Shown one piece after another: positions 49,580 to 61,013 of a stretch of DNA of 64,000 nt. Location of the stretch: contig CM068317.1 in the NCBI GenBank assembly GCA_034766995.1, positions 8,333,501 to 8,397,500 of the forward strand, written 5' to 3'. The DNA is from Acanthacorydalis orientalis (taxonomy: Eukaryota > Arthropoda > Insecta > Megaloptera > Corydalidae). Made by a program: the position numbers and the translations under genes. Each line of letters begins with the position of its first letter. Within the stretch, counting starts at the first letter, position 1. Under the pieces are notes generated by a model. It saw only the letters and a list, made by a program, of their open reading frames with translations. It made no database searches and was not told where the DNA came from.

Positions 49580-50590
49580 TTAGATGAGTTGAAAAATTTA
49601 ATCGATTTTTTGACAAGTTTTTTCTTTATTTTCACAGCATATAAAATGCAGTTTAATCATGAAAATAGTTTTTTTCACTTTCAATGACCTTCTGACATCT
49701 TTCGGAAACGTTTAAAATTCTTTAATAAAAACAAGACAATAAGGCTTGGAGACAACAGAATCGTTGATCCATTTTTGTATTTCACCCATATCATTAAATC
49801 AATGTCCAGCTAAAGAGTTCTGCATCAATCGAAATAAATAATAATTCGAAAGTGCCAAATTGGCTGGAGAACTTCCGAGCCCATGTTAAAGATTTTTTTC
49901 TTGAGTAGCAGGAGAAAGATTCAGTCAAGAATTGTTATGTAGCAGAATTATCTTCCGGTTTCTTTATCCGGTAATTTCTATTTTCTGGACCAATTCGTCA
50001 GCCAATTTATTTAAGTGATGACCATAACTCTCTGAAATTATTGTTTCACCTGTGTGGGGGAACTTTTAAAATAGCACAATCTTCATGTCTCACCAGATAC
50101 CGGCATTAAATGACCTTTTATATGTTTTATATGCATGTATGTTTGGTTTTGGCACTGATACTGAATGATGATAAGGCCTATTCATGAATATGTGTGTTTA
50201 GAATCGTCGTAAATAATACATTTCCCATCTCCGGTAATAATTTTCTACAAAAAATCTTTCTTATATTACCTGAAAAATAACAGGATGCCTGGGTTGAGAT
50301 TGAAAGCAAGCAGTGCTGTTTTGTGAGAGTTAATTCCATCATTTATTTATTCATGATACCACATTTCTGAGCTTCCAAATTTTTTCCATCTTATGCAATT
50401 GTCTCAAAACTGTTCCTCGATCAATTGAATTAGTAATATTATTATAAAGAATATTATTAATAAAATGAATTATGTTATAAATTTGTTCTATCTGAGAAAA
50501 CTTTGATTTTGCAAAAAGTCATTGGTCTAAACTCAAATCATTTTTCAGTAATCTCTTTCTCGTATAAGATTTGTTAAAATTGCTATTTTT
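49580..50590 (-). pseudogene. Mariner transposase pseudogene, third family
   Basis: Minus-strand reading gives, in order, DRGTVLRQLHKME (second helix-turn-helix region, near 50400), ITGDGKCIIYDDS (family ITGDEKW, first catalytic Asp kept, near 50228), ILLHNNS (family LLHDN, second Asp changed to Asn, near 49935) and LALSNYYLFRLMQNSLAGH (family LAPSDYHLF, third Asp changed to Asn, near 49835). Frameshifts and stops are frequent. The catalytic triad is broken and the element dead. Terminal repeats were not recognised. Confidence 0.85.
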
Positions 50591-50835
50591 TCTTCTTTCT
50601 TTTCTGTTTTTAACACACTAAGTATAGGAAATGAGCTATTTGAAGGAGGGATAACAATCGAAACTTGTAATGTAAAGTAATACAAAAATAATGTTATGAA
50701 AGATTATAAAAAAGGTAGATTTAAAAGCATAAATAGATCCTGATATTTTTTAAATTACAGTTAAAATTATTTTAACTATTATTTTATATAAAAATGAGCG
50801 GGATTTGCACATCATTCGTTATATTCGTCGACCAT

Positions 50836-50875
50836 CCAAGCCCTGCGAGTAGGGCTTTATCTCCCGATTGCTAAC
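50836..50875. other. GC-rich hairpin
   Basis: AAGCCCTGCGAGTAGGGCTT forms a 7-bp stem with a 6-nt loop in a small CG-rich patch (50810-50890). Function unknown. Confidence 0.4.
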
Positions 50876-50959
50876 GCTCGCTCAACCCTAACAAATAATA
50901 GAAATTAACACAAATAATCTGCGTAAAATGTAAGTTGTAGAATTTTCATCGGAAAATTT

Positions 50960-51262
50960 TATAAACATTTTTTTTTACTCTAAAATTCCAGTGAGTACAG
51001 TGTTTTGAATAAACGTCATGAGTCTTATATTGAAATCGTATAACTCTTAAGGGAGCTACATACATGTGACTGATGTCAACCAATCAGAACAGAGATCACG
51101 TGATATCCATCAACCATCATTGATGATCGGGAATGAAAATGGTTAATGTGGTACTTGTAGAGTGTAGGGGGGGGGGGGAACGGCTTTGCGAAATGGTGGT
51201 CTACACAAAAATAAGAATAATAGTTTTATGGAAAATTTACGATGGCATTATTTTTTATATAC
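50960..51262 (-). repeat. Interspersed repeat family A, copy 3
   Basis: Inverted relative to copies 1 and 2. It contains the inverted counterparts of CATCGTAAATTTTCCATAAAA, AAGTACCACATTAACC, GATCATCAATGATGG and GTGATCTCTGTTCTGATTGG. A run of 12 G at 51167-51178 replaces the CGCTCACCCGC segment of copy 2 and may be a local expansion. Confidence 0.75.
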
Positions 51263-51790
51263 AGAAGTATATTTTATAAGTACAAATCTTGAAATTTATA
51301 CATTCCTGTTCAATTTATTGTAATAATGTTATCAAAGAGCCAGTATAAAGAAAAAACAGGCTTGATATAAATGTTTACATTCAAGGATTCTGAAAACTAG
51401 TTTCGTTTGTTAAAGAAGAACATGTTCTTATTTTATTGACATTAACGTTGACATTTGTAAGCAATTTGTATAACCTGTGAACATTTTTTTATTAAAACAT
51501 AAAACAACTAGTATTAATGGTTATATAATAGTTTATTACACAATAATGTTGTATAAACGATATTCAAATTAATTTTTTTTATGATAATCACGTTTATAAA
51601 ATGTTACTGAAATTTGATATTTATATGTTTTTCGAAGACTGTTTCGAATTTAAGACTTGAGAATAGTGAAATATTTAACGAGCGAAATGTGATAACAATA
51701 AAAATTATTGAAACTACTTTTATTTCGAGTAATATATTTGAAATTTTCAAAACTTACTTGTCCTTTACATACCTTCATACGTATAAATAT
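51263..51790. other. AT-rich sequence, nothing identified
   Basis: No feature recognised. Confidence 0.6.
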
Positions 51791-51849
<59 letters not shown>

Positions 51850-51860
51850 CACATACGAAC

Positions 51861-51891
<31 letters not shown>
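51791..51891. repeat. (TA)n microsatellite, two blocks
   Basis: Two TA arrays separated by TTTACACATACGAACATGTG. Confidence 0.95.
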
Positions 51892-52825
51892 ATTTACCAC
51901 AAATAACATAAAAGAGTTGAAAGAATAGTTTGGTATAGAAATAAACGTTTGTCAGTAATATATTTACAATAATTGAAAAAATGTTAGAGAATAAAAATTT
52001 TCATTTTATAAAAAAGGAGTAAATTAAATTTACTAACTAAATATGTAAATTTAAAAATTAATTAACAATAATATAAATTATTTTTCTCATATTTAAGAAG
52101 AAAAAGATATGTTTACTTTGCTATAATGAATAAAATAATTATTATTTAATAGTAAATTGAATAAGTAGTTAAATTAATAGTCATTGAGTTAAAAAAACAT
52201 ATTATTTTTTGTAATAATTATGTATAACTTTATAAATAATTTCTTAAACATCTGAATACGTTGATCAGTAAAAAATATTTTAATGAATAATATAAACATT
52301 TATATACAACAAATTCTTATTTAAAAGTATGAGAAATATTGTAACTTTAAATGTTTTAATAACTTAAGAACTGTGATAAATGAATTATTAGTGTAAATTA
52401 TATTTGTTATAATACAAAAATATTTTTTCACTGTACAGAAAAAGAAAAATTAATTTTCATTCAGGTTCATTCATTCCCTAGCAAATACATTGCATTAAAT
52501 TTAATCATGTTCCAATAATTTTATTTTTTTTTAAGATAAGTATATTAGATTTTCTCCTAATTTAATTAATTGATGAACTAATGTTAAAAAAATAAAGCAG
52601 TTATGATTTTTTAACACTGTAATGCTGTGTATTAAATAAAAAAAAATATGTAACACAGCTATTATTATCAATTTAAGTCTATAATAATTCAAATAACAAC
52701 GTTTTTTAACTGATTTATTACAATGTTTCAAAGGAAAAATTAACACCAAACTGCGTTTATAATCAAAACATAAAAAAGTAAATAAATGCAAAAGAGTAAA
52801 TAATAATATTTATAAAAAGTGTAAG
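51892..52825. other. AT-rich sequence, nothing identified
   Basis: Very low complexity; no feature recognised. Confidence 0.6.
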
Positions 52826-53185
52826 ACCCTGCAACACATGCAATTTTCAATTCTTTATAATCTTTGAAAAAACCGAAAGTGGACATTTTGTGAGCGTTTG
52901 AAGTTTTGATCTTAAAAGAAATTCTTTATTCTTATTTTTTTTCCTAAATATATTTTTAACACTTAATTAATTTTTAACGTTATTCATATTTAAATCCAAT
53001 TATATTTTTATTGCATTTTATTTACTTATTAGTAAGAATATTTAGATTTATTAATATTACATAAATTTCTTAGAGTATAAACACATTTAAAATTTATTTT
53101 TATGTATACGACGGATTTTGAAAGTTTAGCACAGGTACTTATAACCTTTGAATGATTTAATATGTTGGAACGAAACAAAAAAATG
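52826..53185 (+). repeat. Interspersed repeat family B, copy 1
   Basis: Aligns along about 340 bp with 58152-58478 in the same orientation. Shared blocks are CCCTGCAACA at the start, TTTATAATCTTTGAAAAAA (52854), ATTGCATTTTATTTA (53012), TTTTTATGTATA (53097) and TTGAAAGTTTAGC (53118). The right boundary touches the truncated mariner at 53186. No frame, TIR or target duplication identified. Confidence 0.7.
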
Positions 53186-53369
53186 CATTAATTACTTCAT
53201 GGACACAAAGCGACCATCCTTGTTTTGATAAGCAATTCGTTAGTTACCCGAACGATTGAGTAAATTTATATAAAATAATGAGGGATATTTTGAGGGCTGA
53301 AATGTATTCAATATTTACATAAACATTCATTTTCTATAAAAAAGGCACTGAATTAATTTGTATATCTAA
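53186..53369 (+). mobile_element. Mariner family II, 3' fragment D
   Basis: The last about 60 codons of a degraded transposase (KCINYF then FVSYPND, equivalent to the region around RGIxxLPxRW), followed by the family end TTAATTTGTATATCTAA at 53369 and TA. It begins exactly where repeat B ends, so the two share a junction. Confidence 0.75.
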
Positions 53370-53768
53370 TATTTCTGCCAAATATTAACAATTATTTCAT
53401 TCGACAGTGAAGTACCCACTGTTTGTTTCTCCAGGCAATCGTTATTAACAGCATTAACTTGGTTGACAGTGTCAACATGTTTTCCTTTAATGTCACGTTT
53501 TGTGCTAGAAATATATGGAAGTGGAATAAAAAAGACAATTTTATTGAATTAGTATATTTTACAGCATTATATTTTTATTTATTATATATTTCAATATGAA
53601 ATTTGAATAGTTTTGTATAAATACCTCCTGAATCATATTTTATTGAATATTTAATTATCATTAAAAAGTTTTTTATTGAATTTTGTTGATGTATAGGCAG
53701 GTGTATTTATACTGATCTTATTATATTAATGTATTTTAACTGTTCAACCCTTTTTATATTTTTTTTAC

Positions 53769-53770
<2 letters not shown>

Positions 53771-53831
<61 letters not shown>
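53771..53831. repeat. (TA)n microsatellite
   Basis: About 30 TA units, then GAATGAATGTAGG. Confidence 0.95.
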
Positions 53832-53834
<3 letters not shown>

Positions 53835-53854
53835 TGAATGTAGGTATATATTTA

Positions 53855-54320
53855 AATATTTCTTAACGCCTTCGTTCGTGTCAAACCATATAATAATTGA
53901 AATAATAATCGAACACCGTTCTTAAGAATCATTAATATTCATTACGCCAACATACAATCCTTTTACGACCGGGTGGCAATTTTACAATCAGCTCGGCTAT
54001 TATAAAAATAACACTTTATATACATGGCAGAGAAAAAAAGTATATGTTTGACAAATATTTTCTTCGTATTAATAATAGTTGTTTCCATTACGTGTCCTGT
54101 ATATTATAGAGCATGGCATGAAATACAAGCGTTCTAATTAAAAAATAATTAAGATTTCTGTGTATGATGTATACTTTTTTCGTTTTTTCTTAATTTTATG
54201 CTTAATTTCAGGAAACTTATCTGCGGCAATTATAATAATTTAACGGCAAATATGAAAAAATAAGTGGCGTCTAATAGTGACAGCTATGTCTAGTGATATC
54301 TCTTGCATATGATTTTGTTA
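53855..54320. other. Moderately complex AT-rich stretch, possible conserved non-coding sequence
   Basis: Contains several homeodomain-type cores (ATTAATATTCATTACG near 53932; CAATTTTACAATCAGCTCGG near 53978). No coding frame or transposon signature. Confidence 0.2.
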
Positions 54321-55320
54321 CGTTGTACTGTTTGTCTATGTGCGTTTAGATTTGATATTTATCTCGGTACTTTCGTAATAATACCATATACCAAGTAAAA
54401 ATTCATTAATGTCAGTGTTATAGTTAAGTTTTTCAACACTTGTCACATGATACACTGTTAATTATTTCATTTTCTTTCTACTTACCTGTACAGTTTTACA
54501 TATGAAACCTTATGTCATTCACTTTACAGTTTAAATTTACGCATTGTTTCTGTTTTTTTTTTACAGTGATAAGCGTGAAATTAAATAAAATAATAATTAT
54601 CAGTTATTATATACATTATTTCGAAACATAAGGTCTACTAATTTACATTTGCACATTTATGTACACACACACACCTACATATATAAATTAATTAAAAATA
54701 AATACTACTGAACATATAAAAATTCAAAAATAGTTCTAGTAGTCAAAAATTTTATACTGTGTATTTTCAATTACACGGAATAATTTAAGAGAAATGAGTG
54801 TTTGATATTTTCGAATATCCGTAAAATAGAATTTTTATAAAAGAGAAAGTTAAATAATTAATAATGTACTTTGATATATTAACGCAATCAATATTTACTT
54901 GAAAAATGACAAAAATTTTAAATATGATATTGTGCAAGACGTAAATAATACTATTTCAATTAAATTTACAAGAATTAAAAATTGTCTTGTTGAATACAGA
55001 GTACAATGACTTTATTACACTTCTTCCTTCTCGATTTTTAGGAATAATTTTTCAGTGGTCTGTCATGAATCTTTAATACGTTTCATATTATCAGAATAGG
55101 TCCTTTTTATGAATAGTCTCTACTAGCGAGATCTGGAAAATAGAATAGGTGTTTTTTCGTTTTGAATTGCTTTTAGTACATATGTTTCTGCAATTAATAA
55201 AAATGAATGAATTCAAGATGAAAAATCCATTCTCAAGGACTTTAATCTGGTCTCTTATGATAAAAGTTTTGTCTAAAATTCTTCAGAATATTTTTGTAGA
55301 AGTTATTGATTAACCGTTTG
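54321..55320. other. AT-rich sequence, nothing identified
   Basis: An acceptor-like TTTCTGTTTTTTTTTTACAG ends near 54566 but no exon follows convincingly. Confidence 0.5.
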
Positions 55321-55330
55321 TTTTAAAAAA

Positions 55331-56321
55331 GGCTTAACGCAAACAGAAATCTTTAATAAGATAAAATATGTATTGGGTGATAGTGCACCTCCGTATTCAA
55401 CTGTAAAGAAGTGGGGAGTTGAATTTGAATGTGGCCGTGCAAGTTTATAAATTAGTCCGCTTAGTGAACTTTCGAAAACTGAAACAAGAAATTATCCACA
55501 AAGTGCAAGATATTGTCTTATAGGATCGGGGATTGAATGTGTCCGAAATTGATAAGTTTGTGAGAGATGAGCGTGTTTCACATCCTAACTGAAGACTTAG
55601 GTATGAAAAAGCTATCGGCAAGTTTGGTGCTGCATTTATTGACAATTTATCATAAAAACATTGGAGTAAACATTTTTCAAGACTTTTTCGATTAATTTAA
55701 AGGGATACGACTGACTTTATCCGGTGATTTGTGACTATGGATGAGACTTGGATTCATCATTACACTCCAGAATTAAAATAACAATCAGAGCAATAGAAGG
55801 ATAGTAATCCTCTACCACCAAAAAAGCAAAATCAATTTTATCCGATGGAAAAATTACAGTTTAAATTTTTTGGGATACTAAAGAGTTCCTGCTAATTGAC
55901 TACCATTAAAAGGGCCAAACGATAACAGGAGAGTATTATGCTAAACTTTTGAATAGACTCTATCAAACAATTCGTGAGAAAAGACCAGGTTTATTAATGA
56001 AAAAAATTATTTTCCAAAAGGACAAAGCATGTCCCCATCCAAGTATTATATCCATGGAAAAACACGCTGAAATGAAGTACGACTTACAGCCCCATCTAGT
56101 CTATTTTCCAGTTTGGCTCCCTCAGATTTCCATCTGTGCTCAAAACTTAAAAAAGCCTAGATTGTAGGCTGTTTTCGTGAGATGAAGAACTTATAGTAAA
56201 AGTGAATCGCTGTTTTGAGGACCTTAAAGAAAAGGATTTTCGAGATGGCATAAAAGCGCTGGAGCATCACTGGTTGAAGCGCATTAACGTTCCAAGGGAC
56301 CATATTGAAAAATATAAGTAA
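55331..56321 (+). pseudogene. Irritans-type mariner transposase, nearly full-length pseudogene
   Basis: Starts in the first helix-turn-helix region (GLTQTEIFNKIKYVLGDSAP) and proceeds through STVKKWGVEFECG. It continues via frameshifts to MDETWIHHYTPE, the signature of irritans mariners, with the first catalytic Asp at 55740. The second Asp is in FQKDKACPH (56021, family FHQDNAPCH). The third is in LAPSDFHLC (56125), about 34 residues on, matching the mariner DD34D spacing once one frameshift is allowed. The C-terminus GIKALEHHWLKRINV ends at TAA 56319-56321. The start codon is lost and several stops occur, so it is inactive. Terminal repeats were not resolved. Confidence 0.93.
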
Positions 56322-57009
56322 TTTAAAACACAAGTTATATTCTTTCATAGTTAGGACTCTAACTTTTCAAATTACCCTCGTTTCTAAAATAGCCTTGCAC
56401 TGAACAGTAGATGCGTATTAAGAGTAAAAAGAACTGAAAGGGTTAAATACACTGTATGTATATTTATAAAACATGATATATTAAAAAAATATGTACCCAC
56501 TCATTGATATAACCATTGTGTCAAGGATTTCGAAAGAATGACTCATCCATAATGTTTATTATTTATTTTAATTAAATTTTGATGAATATATGTAAGTATA
56601 CATATGTACCCATGTGTGTAGACTGTTCGAATAAAAATAGTTCACCTTCATTTTGTAACATAATTTAAAATCTTAATAATTTTCAAACAAATAATAATAG
56701 AGCGAACTGCAATTATTTTACGTTACTCGAATAATAGAAATATGTTAATTAAAATTGTTTAATGCCAGAATATCGTACGTTCGGACGATGAATTCTCAGT
56801 AAAATATTTATTTAAAATTAAATGTACGTTCATTCAATGCACTCAGATTTATTAAATGTTTCTAGACAATTACATTTCTCTTATTGAATCTTTCTTTTTA
56901 TTTAATAACACACACTTCATGTCTTTTTTCATATTCTCATTTTCACAGATCATATAAATATATAATTGAAGTGGGATGTTATTTTTTATACATCTACTGA
57001 CATAGTATA

Positions 57010-57015
<6 letters not shown>
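56322..57015. other. Mariner 3' flank and AT-rich sequence
   Basis: 56322-56400 probably holds the mariner 3' untranslated region and end (TCAAATTACCCTCGTTTC near 56368), but the boundary is not resolved. Nothing else identified. Confidence 0.4.

Positions 57016-57071
<56 letters not shown>
57016..57071. repeat. (TA)n microsatellite
   Basis: About 27 TA units, then CACACATGTGTG. Confidence 0.95.
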
Positions 57072-57077
<6 letters not shown>

Positions 57078-57374
57078 GTGTGAATATATGTATTTTTTTT
57101 AGAATATCATTTATCATAAATAAATAAAACGTTCGTGTTTCATAATACAACGTTATAAATATTATTTTAGTCATATTACATGTATCAAATAAATAAAATA
57201 ATTTCTAAATATACAAATGAAGAAATAAATATGTTTTCAGAAGTAAGTTGATTGTATAGACATGCATATGTTTGTTTTCCATTCGTATAGGCATTCTAAG
57301 AATTTCCCATTACAGATGGTATGTCACATATGCTCAGTATGTAACTCTATTAAAACCTATACCATCCAAGAATC

Positions 57375-57378
<4 letters not shown>

Positions 57379-57424
<46 letters not shown>

Positions 57425-57427
57425 AAC

Positions 57428-57470
<43 letters not shown>
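57379..57470. repeat. (TA)n microsatellite, two blocks
   Basis: Two TA arrays separated by TTTGTTAACATT. Confidence 0.95.
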
Positions 57471-57471
<1 letters not shown>

Positions 57472-58151
57472 TTTGAATTCATTTCTGGAAACATTTGTGC
57501 CACGTTTTGATATACTGTTAAATTTTTAATTGTCTGTTAAACGTATCTTTATAGAACTTCATTATTAACAGTGCTTACGTCTTGGTACATTTTATTTGCG
57601 TCATTTAGAATACTTACTATATAAAATTACCCTCATCATTAAACCATTTTAACTGCCAGTGTACAAGTTTTCTTTAAACTTTATTTTCAGTTATTTTATC
57701 GATCGTTACATTCTGGACTAGTATTTGGTAAATTTTTTGAACAAGTTTATGACGAATTTTTATTACATGAAGAAATTCATATATAGAATGAATCAGATTT
57801 TTGTACCTTATATAATAAAAAAATGCTAAGAATCCATTAATATCAATAACGTATATAGTATTTGTTGCTATTAAAGGTAGTTGTGTTAAATTTCTTTTAG
57901 TAATCATTTCCTTAAGTTTTGATCTTTTATATTTCTTAATGATTTAAACAATTTTAGATTATAATTTAGTTATAAATTATAGTAAATACTTGCGGATCTT
58001 TAAAGTTATAGCTTGGTACTAATATAGATTAATTTAATTTCATAAATGAATTAATATATTGAACATATTAAATTGTATTTTTATCAATTTTTTTATTAAA
58101 ACTATTTTATTATATTTATTTGATTGATTTTCTATATTTATAAAAATTGTT
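57471..58151. other. AT-rich sequence, nothing identified
   Basis: No feature recognised. Confidence 0.6.
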
Positions 58152-58478
58152 AATCCCTGCAACAAAATTCAATAGACAATCCTTTATTTTTCTTTATAAT
58201 CTTTGAAAAAAGCTATAGTAGATATTTGATCAACGTTTGAAGATTTGGTTTTAAAAGGAACAGATTTTTTAACTTTATTTGTATTCAGATCTAATTACAT
58301 TTTATTGCATTTTATTTATCTATTAATAAGTAAATTTAAATTTATTAATTACAAATAAATTACTTAGAGTATGAAACACTTTTAAAATTGATTTTTATGT
58401 ATATGAGAGATGTTGAAAGTTTAGCTCGGGGATTTATAAATTTTTAAATGATTTAAGATATTGGAACCAAACAAAAAG
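58152..58478 (+). repeat. Interspersed repeat family B, copy 2
   Basis: Second copy of the repeat at 52826-53185; blocks in the same order, ending TATTGGAACCAAACAAAAA. The sequence after 58478 does not match the mariner found after copy 1. Confidence 0.7.
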
Positions 58479-59383
58479 GAAAGAAAAGACAGAATATTTA
58501 TATGAAAAACAAAATAATAATTGTAATAAACCTGAACTTGACATTAATTTTAATTACGTGTATTGCAATAAAAATCAAATATTTTTAGGGATTCATTTTC
58601 TTATTCTATTCTTAAAAAAATTCTTCAGTTGAAACTATCATCCGCTTTATTGAAGAATGATAATATCCAGATTTAGGAATACATTCTATTCTTATCAAAA
58701 GAATCTCTGTGAATAATTGAACAGTATTCGATTTAATTTTTATAATTGAAACAGCAAATCGAATGAAAGAGATTCTAGTAAGGAACAAGTGTTTTAATTT
58801 TTATCCATTCTCCTTTTTCATTTATTCTTAAATATTTTATTGTAAAATCGATTATTTCAACATACTGGGATAACATACTCCAGGAATTAATATCTAAATG
58901 AAAGACTGAACATTTACAAGTTAGAATTTATATATTTTTTATTACATTTTGTTCCAGGGTCATTTTTTCATAAAGAAAAAGAGGTTATTCTTTGAATAAA
59001 TTTCACTCAAACCTGGATACCTTATAAATATACAAACAAAAGTTAGTATTTTCTTCTTTAATTTATAGTTTCCAACTCAATTTCTTTTACCATTTCATTT
59101 GAGTTATTAAATTTAAAACACTTATTTGAGATAAAATGTGTTTTTTTTTTTAATTTTGTTTAATATCGGGACTTTTATAGCGCTTTATAGATTACAAACG
59201 TTCTAATATTATTTAAATAATGATTTTACTGATGTTAGGAAAACTTTTCCTTTTACTTTGAGAGTGCAAATATTGTTTCATTATAATGTTTACTTAGCTT
59301 CTTATGAGTTTTACTTACAGTATTAGTAAAATGAAATTCTAATAATAAGGATGACTCTATTATCATGTTTAGTTCTGATACTA
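58479..59383. other. AT-rich sequence, nothing identified
   Basis: No feature recognised. Confidence 0.6.
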
Positions 59384-59950
59384 TTAGGTTGATAGGAAAA
59401 TAGTTTCGGTTTTTGTTTTCTGAATTATAACCTTAATTTTTTTTAAATGAAAGTGTCATTTTATTGTGTTAATGTGGACATCACTTTAAAGTATATTTTT
59501 CGGTCTGTGTTTTGGTAACATCGACTTTTGTTTTATTATTAATTTTGCTTCAAATTAGGCTATTGAATTATAGATGGAAAAGAAGCAAAAAAGAGCAATT
59601 TTGTGAGGTCAAAACGGGTGGTAAAGTAGCAGAAACTGCTCGTAAACTAAACTATGTTTTGGTTTGAGTACTGTTAAGGAACGTACGATTCAATGATGGT
59701 TCCAAAAATTTCATGCTTGGGACAAGAGCCTTGGAGATGAAGAAGGCCGCGGGCATTCTTCTTCGGTTCATAACGACCAACTGAAGGCGCTAGTGGAATT
59801 AAAACCATGCTCAATTTTAAAATTTGCACAAAAGTCAGTCGTTAGTCACCCAACAGTTCTAGATCACTTAAAACAGATAGGAAAAACAAAAATATAAAAA
59901 TGTATATGAATTTGAAAGTCATAAACCTAATTATTTTTCTATCAACCTAA
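59384..59950 (+). mobile_element. Internally deleted cecropia-type mariner (567 bp)
   Basis: Starts TTAGGTTGATAGGAAAATAG after TA (59382-59383) and ends TTATTTTTCTATCAACCTAA before TA (59951-59952). It carries the transposase N-terminal region: MEKKQKRAIL at 59574, VKERTIQ*WFQKFHAWDKSL, SSVHNDQLKALVE and TVLDHLKQIGKTK. The catalytic domain is absent, with the same 3' junction as the 3158 and 46086 copies. The frame is broken by a frameshift after MEKKQKRAIL and an in-frame TGA in the QWWF motif. Confidence 0.92.
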
Positions 59951-60669
59951 TATATCTAAATTTACTGATTCAAAATGTTCTGATCTAAATGAAACTAAAT
60001 TCTGATACAGAATGTTCAATAACTGATTATTGACCATTTTTGATTGTTGTTTATAAACATTTCGATGGCAGTTCTTTCACCATCATAGAGCGTTCAGGTA
60101 CAGAAAAATTTTGATGACGATAAAAATAATGATTTGTTAGTATCTTCACGTTTGAGGATAATAGAATTGCTATCTAAATGGACACAAGAAATGATTAATA
60201 AGATATTATTGAACATATTTGATCACAAACTGTTTTGTTTTTTTTTGGGTTGTAAGTAGCAGAAAGTTTTAAAAATTTTATCTATTAATAAATTTACAAA
60301 AATACTCATCTTCCGTTACTTATCAGTGTACTTAGTAAAATAAGCACCTTTAATAATATTATTTTTTAAGTGCTGAGTGTTAAAATAGGTACAATAGTTT
60401 CTACTCATACATAAAAGTAAACAATATGATTCTTGTTTTATTTTCTATTAAATGTTGAATTGATTTGAACACTCGTTATATTTCAGTTTTATATCGTTTT
60501 GAAATAAATAAAATCATCAATTGATTAAATATGAAATATAATAGAAAAAGATAGAATATTTCAGAGATAAAATATTTTTAACGTATATAATTTTTTAAAA
60601 CAATTATTTGTTTTTGTCTTTTGAAAAAAAGTGAACAATTGTTTGTGATGGAAACGTTGATACTTGCAA

Positions 60670-60910
60670 TTAGAGTGTTTCGAATTTGTGCCCTGGACGG
60701 GTGTATCCGTCTTGACAAATAAAAGATCGCGTGTTTTTTCTACGTGGGATAAAAAGTAAAAAAAAGTGTCAGAACGCGGAGGCGGGCATGGACGGCTCGC
60801 TATCGACGGATCAATACATCGTGTGTAGCTTAGGAAGCTGTGCGATACAACTCACAGCGAGTCGTCGAAAAACGTACAAAGGTAGAAAAAGAAATTGTAT
60901 CGAGTTTTAA
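60670..60910 (+). promoter_or_regulatory. CpG-containing island around a candidate first exon
   Basis: The composition rises sharply (CGCGGAGGCGGGCATGGACG near 60775) between AT-only flanks, as expected for a promoter or first exon. A TATA-like GGGATAAAAAG lies at 60747-60757. Confidence 0.4.
60788..60881 (+). CDS. Candidate first coding exon (31 codons, phase-1 donor), unrecognised
   Basis: ATG at 60788 opens a frame beginning MDGSLSTDQYIVCSLGSCAI. It continues through basic residues (SRRKTYK) to AAAG|GTAGAA, a plausible 5' splice site at 60882. The codon composition is balanced, unlike chance frames in this window. A possible acceptor TTATTTTCTCGCAG ends at 61013, but reading through it reaches a stop after seven more codons. 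The true partner exon, if any, is probably further away. I recognise no protein family; without splicing the frame stops at 40 codons. Confidence 0.3.
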
Positions 60911-61013
60911 TTAAATTATTACTTAAAAAGAATAGAAATCTCTGCGCGTCGATGTGCTTTTTGGTACCTGAGTTTGTACTTTGTTTATCTATCATTAAAT
61001 TATTTTCTCGCAG

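Noticed and set aside
54540..54600. Polypyrimidine tract plus acceptor followed by AATAAAATAATAA
   Set aside because: The downstream sequence is low complexity without a frame or donor; such tracts are frequent in AT-rich DNA.
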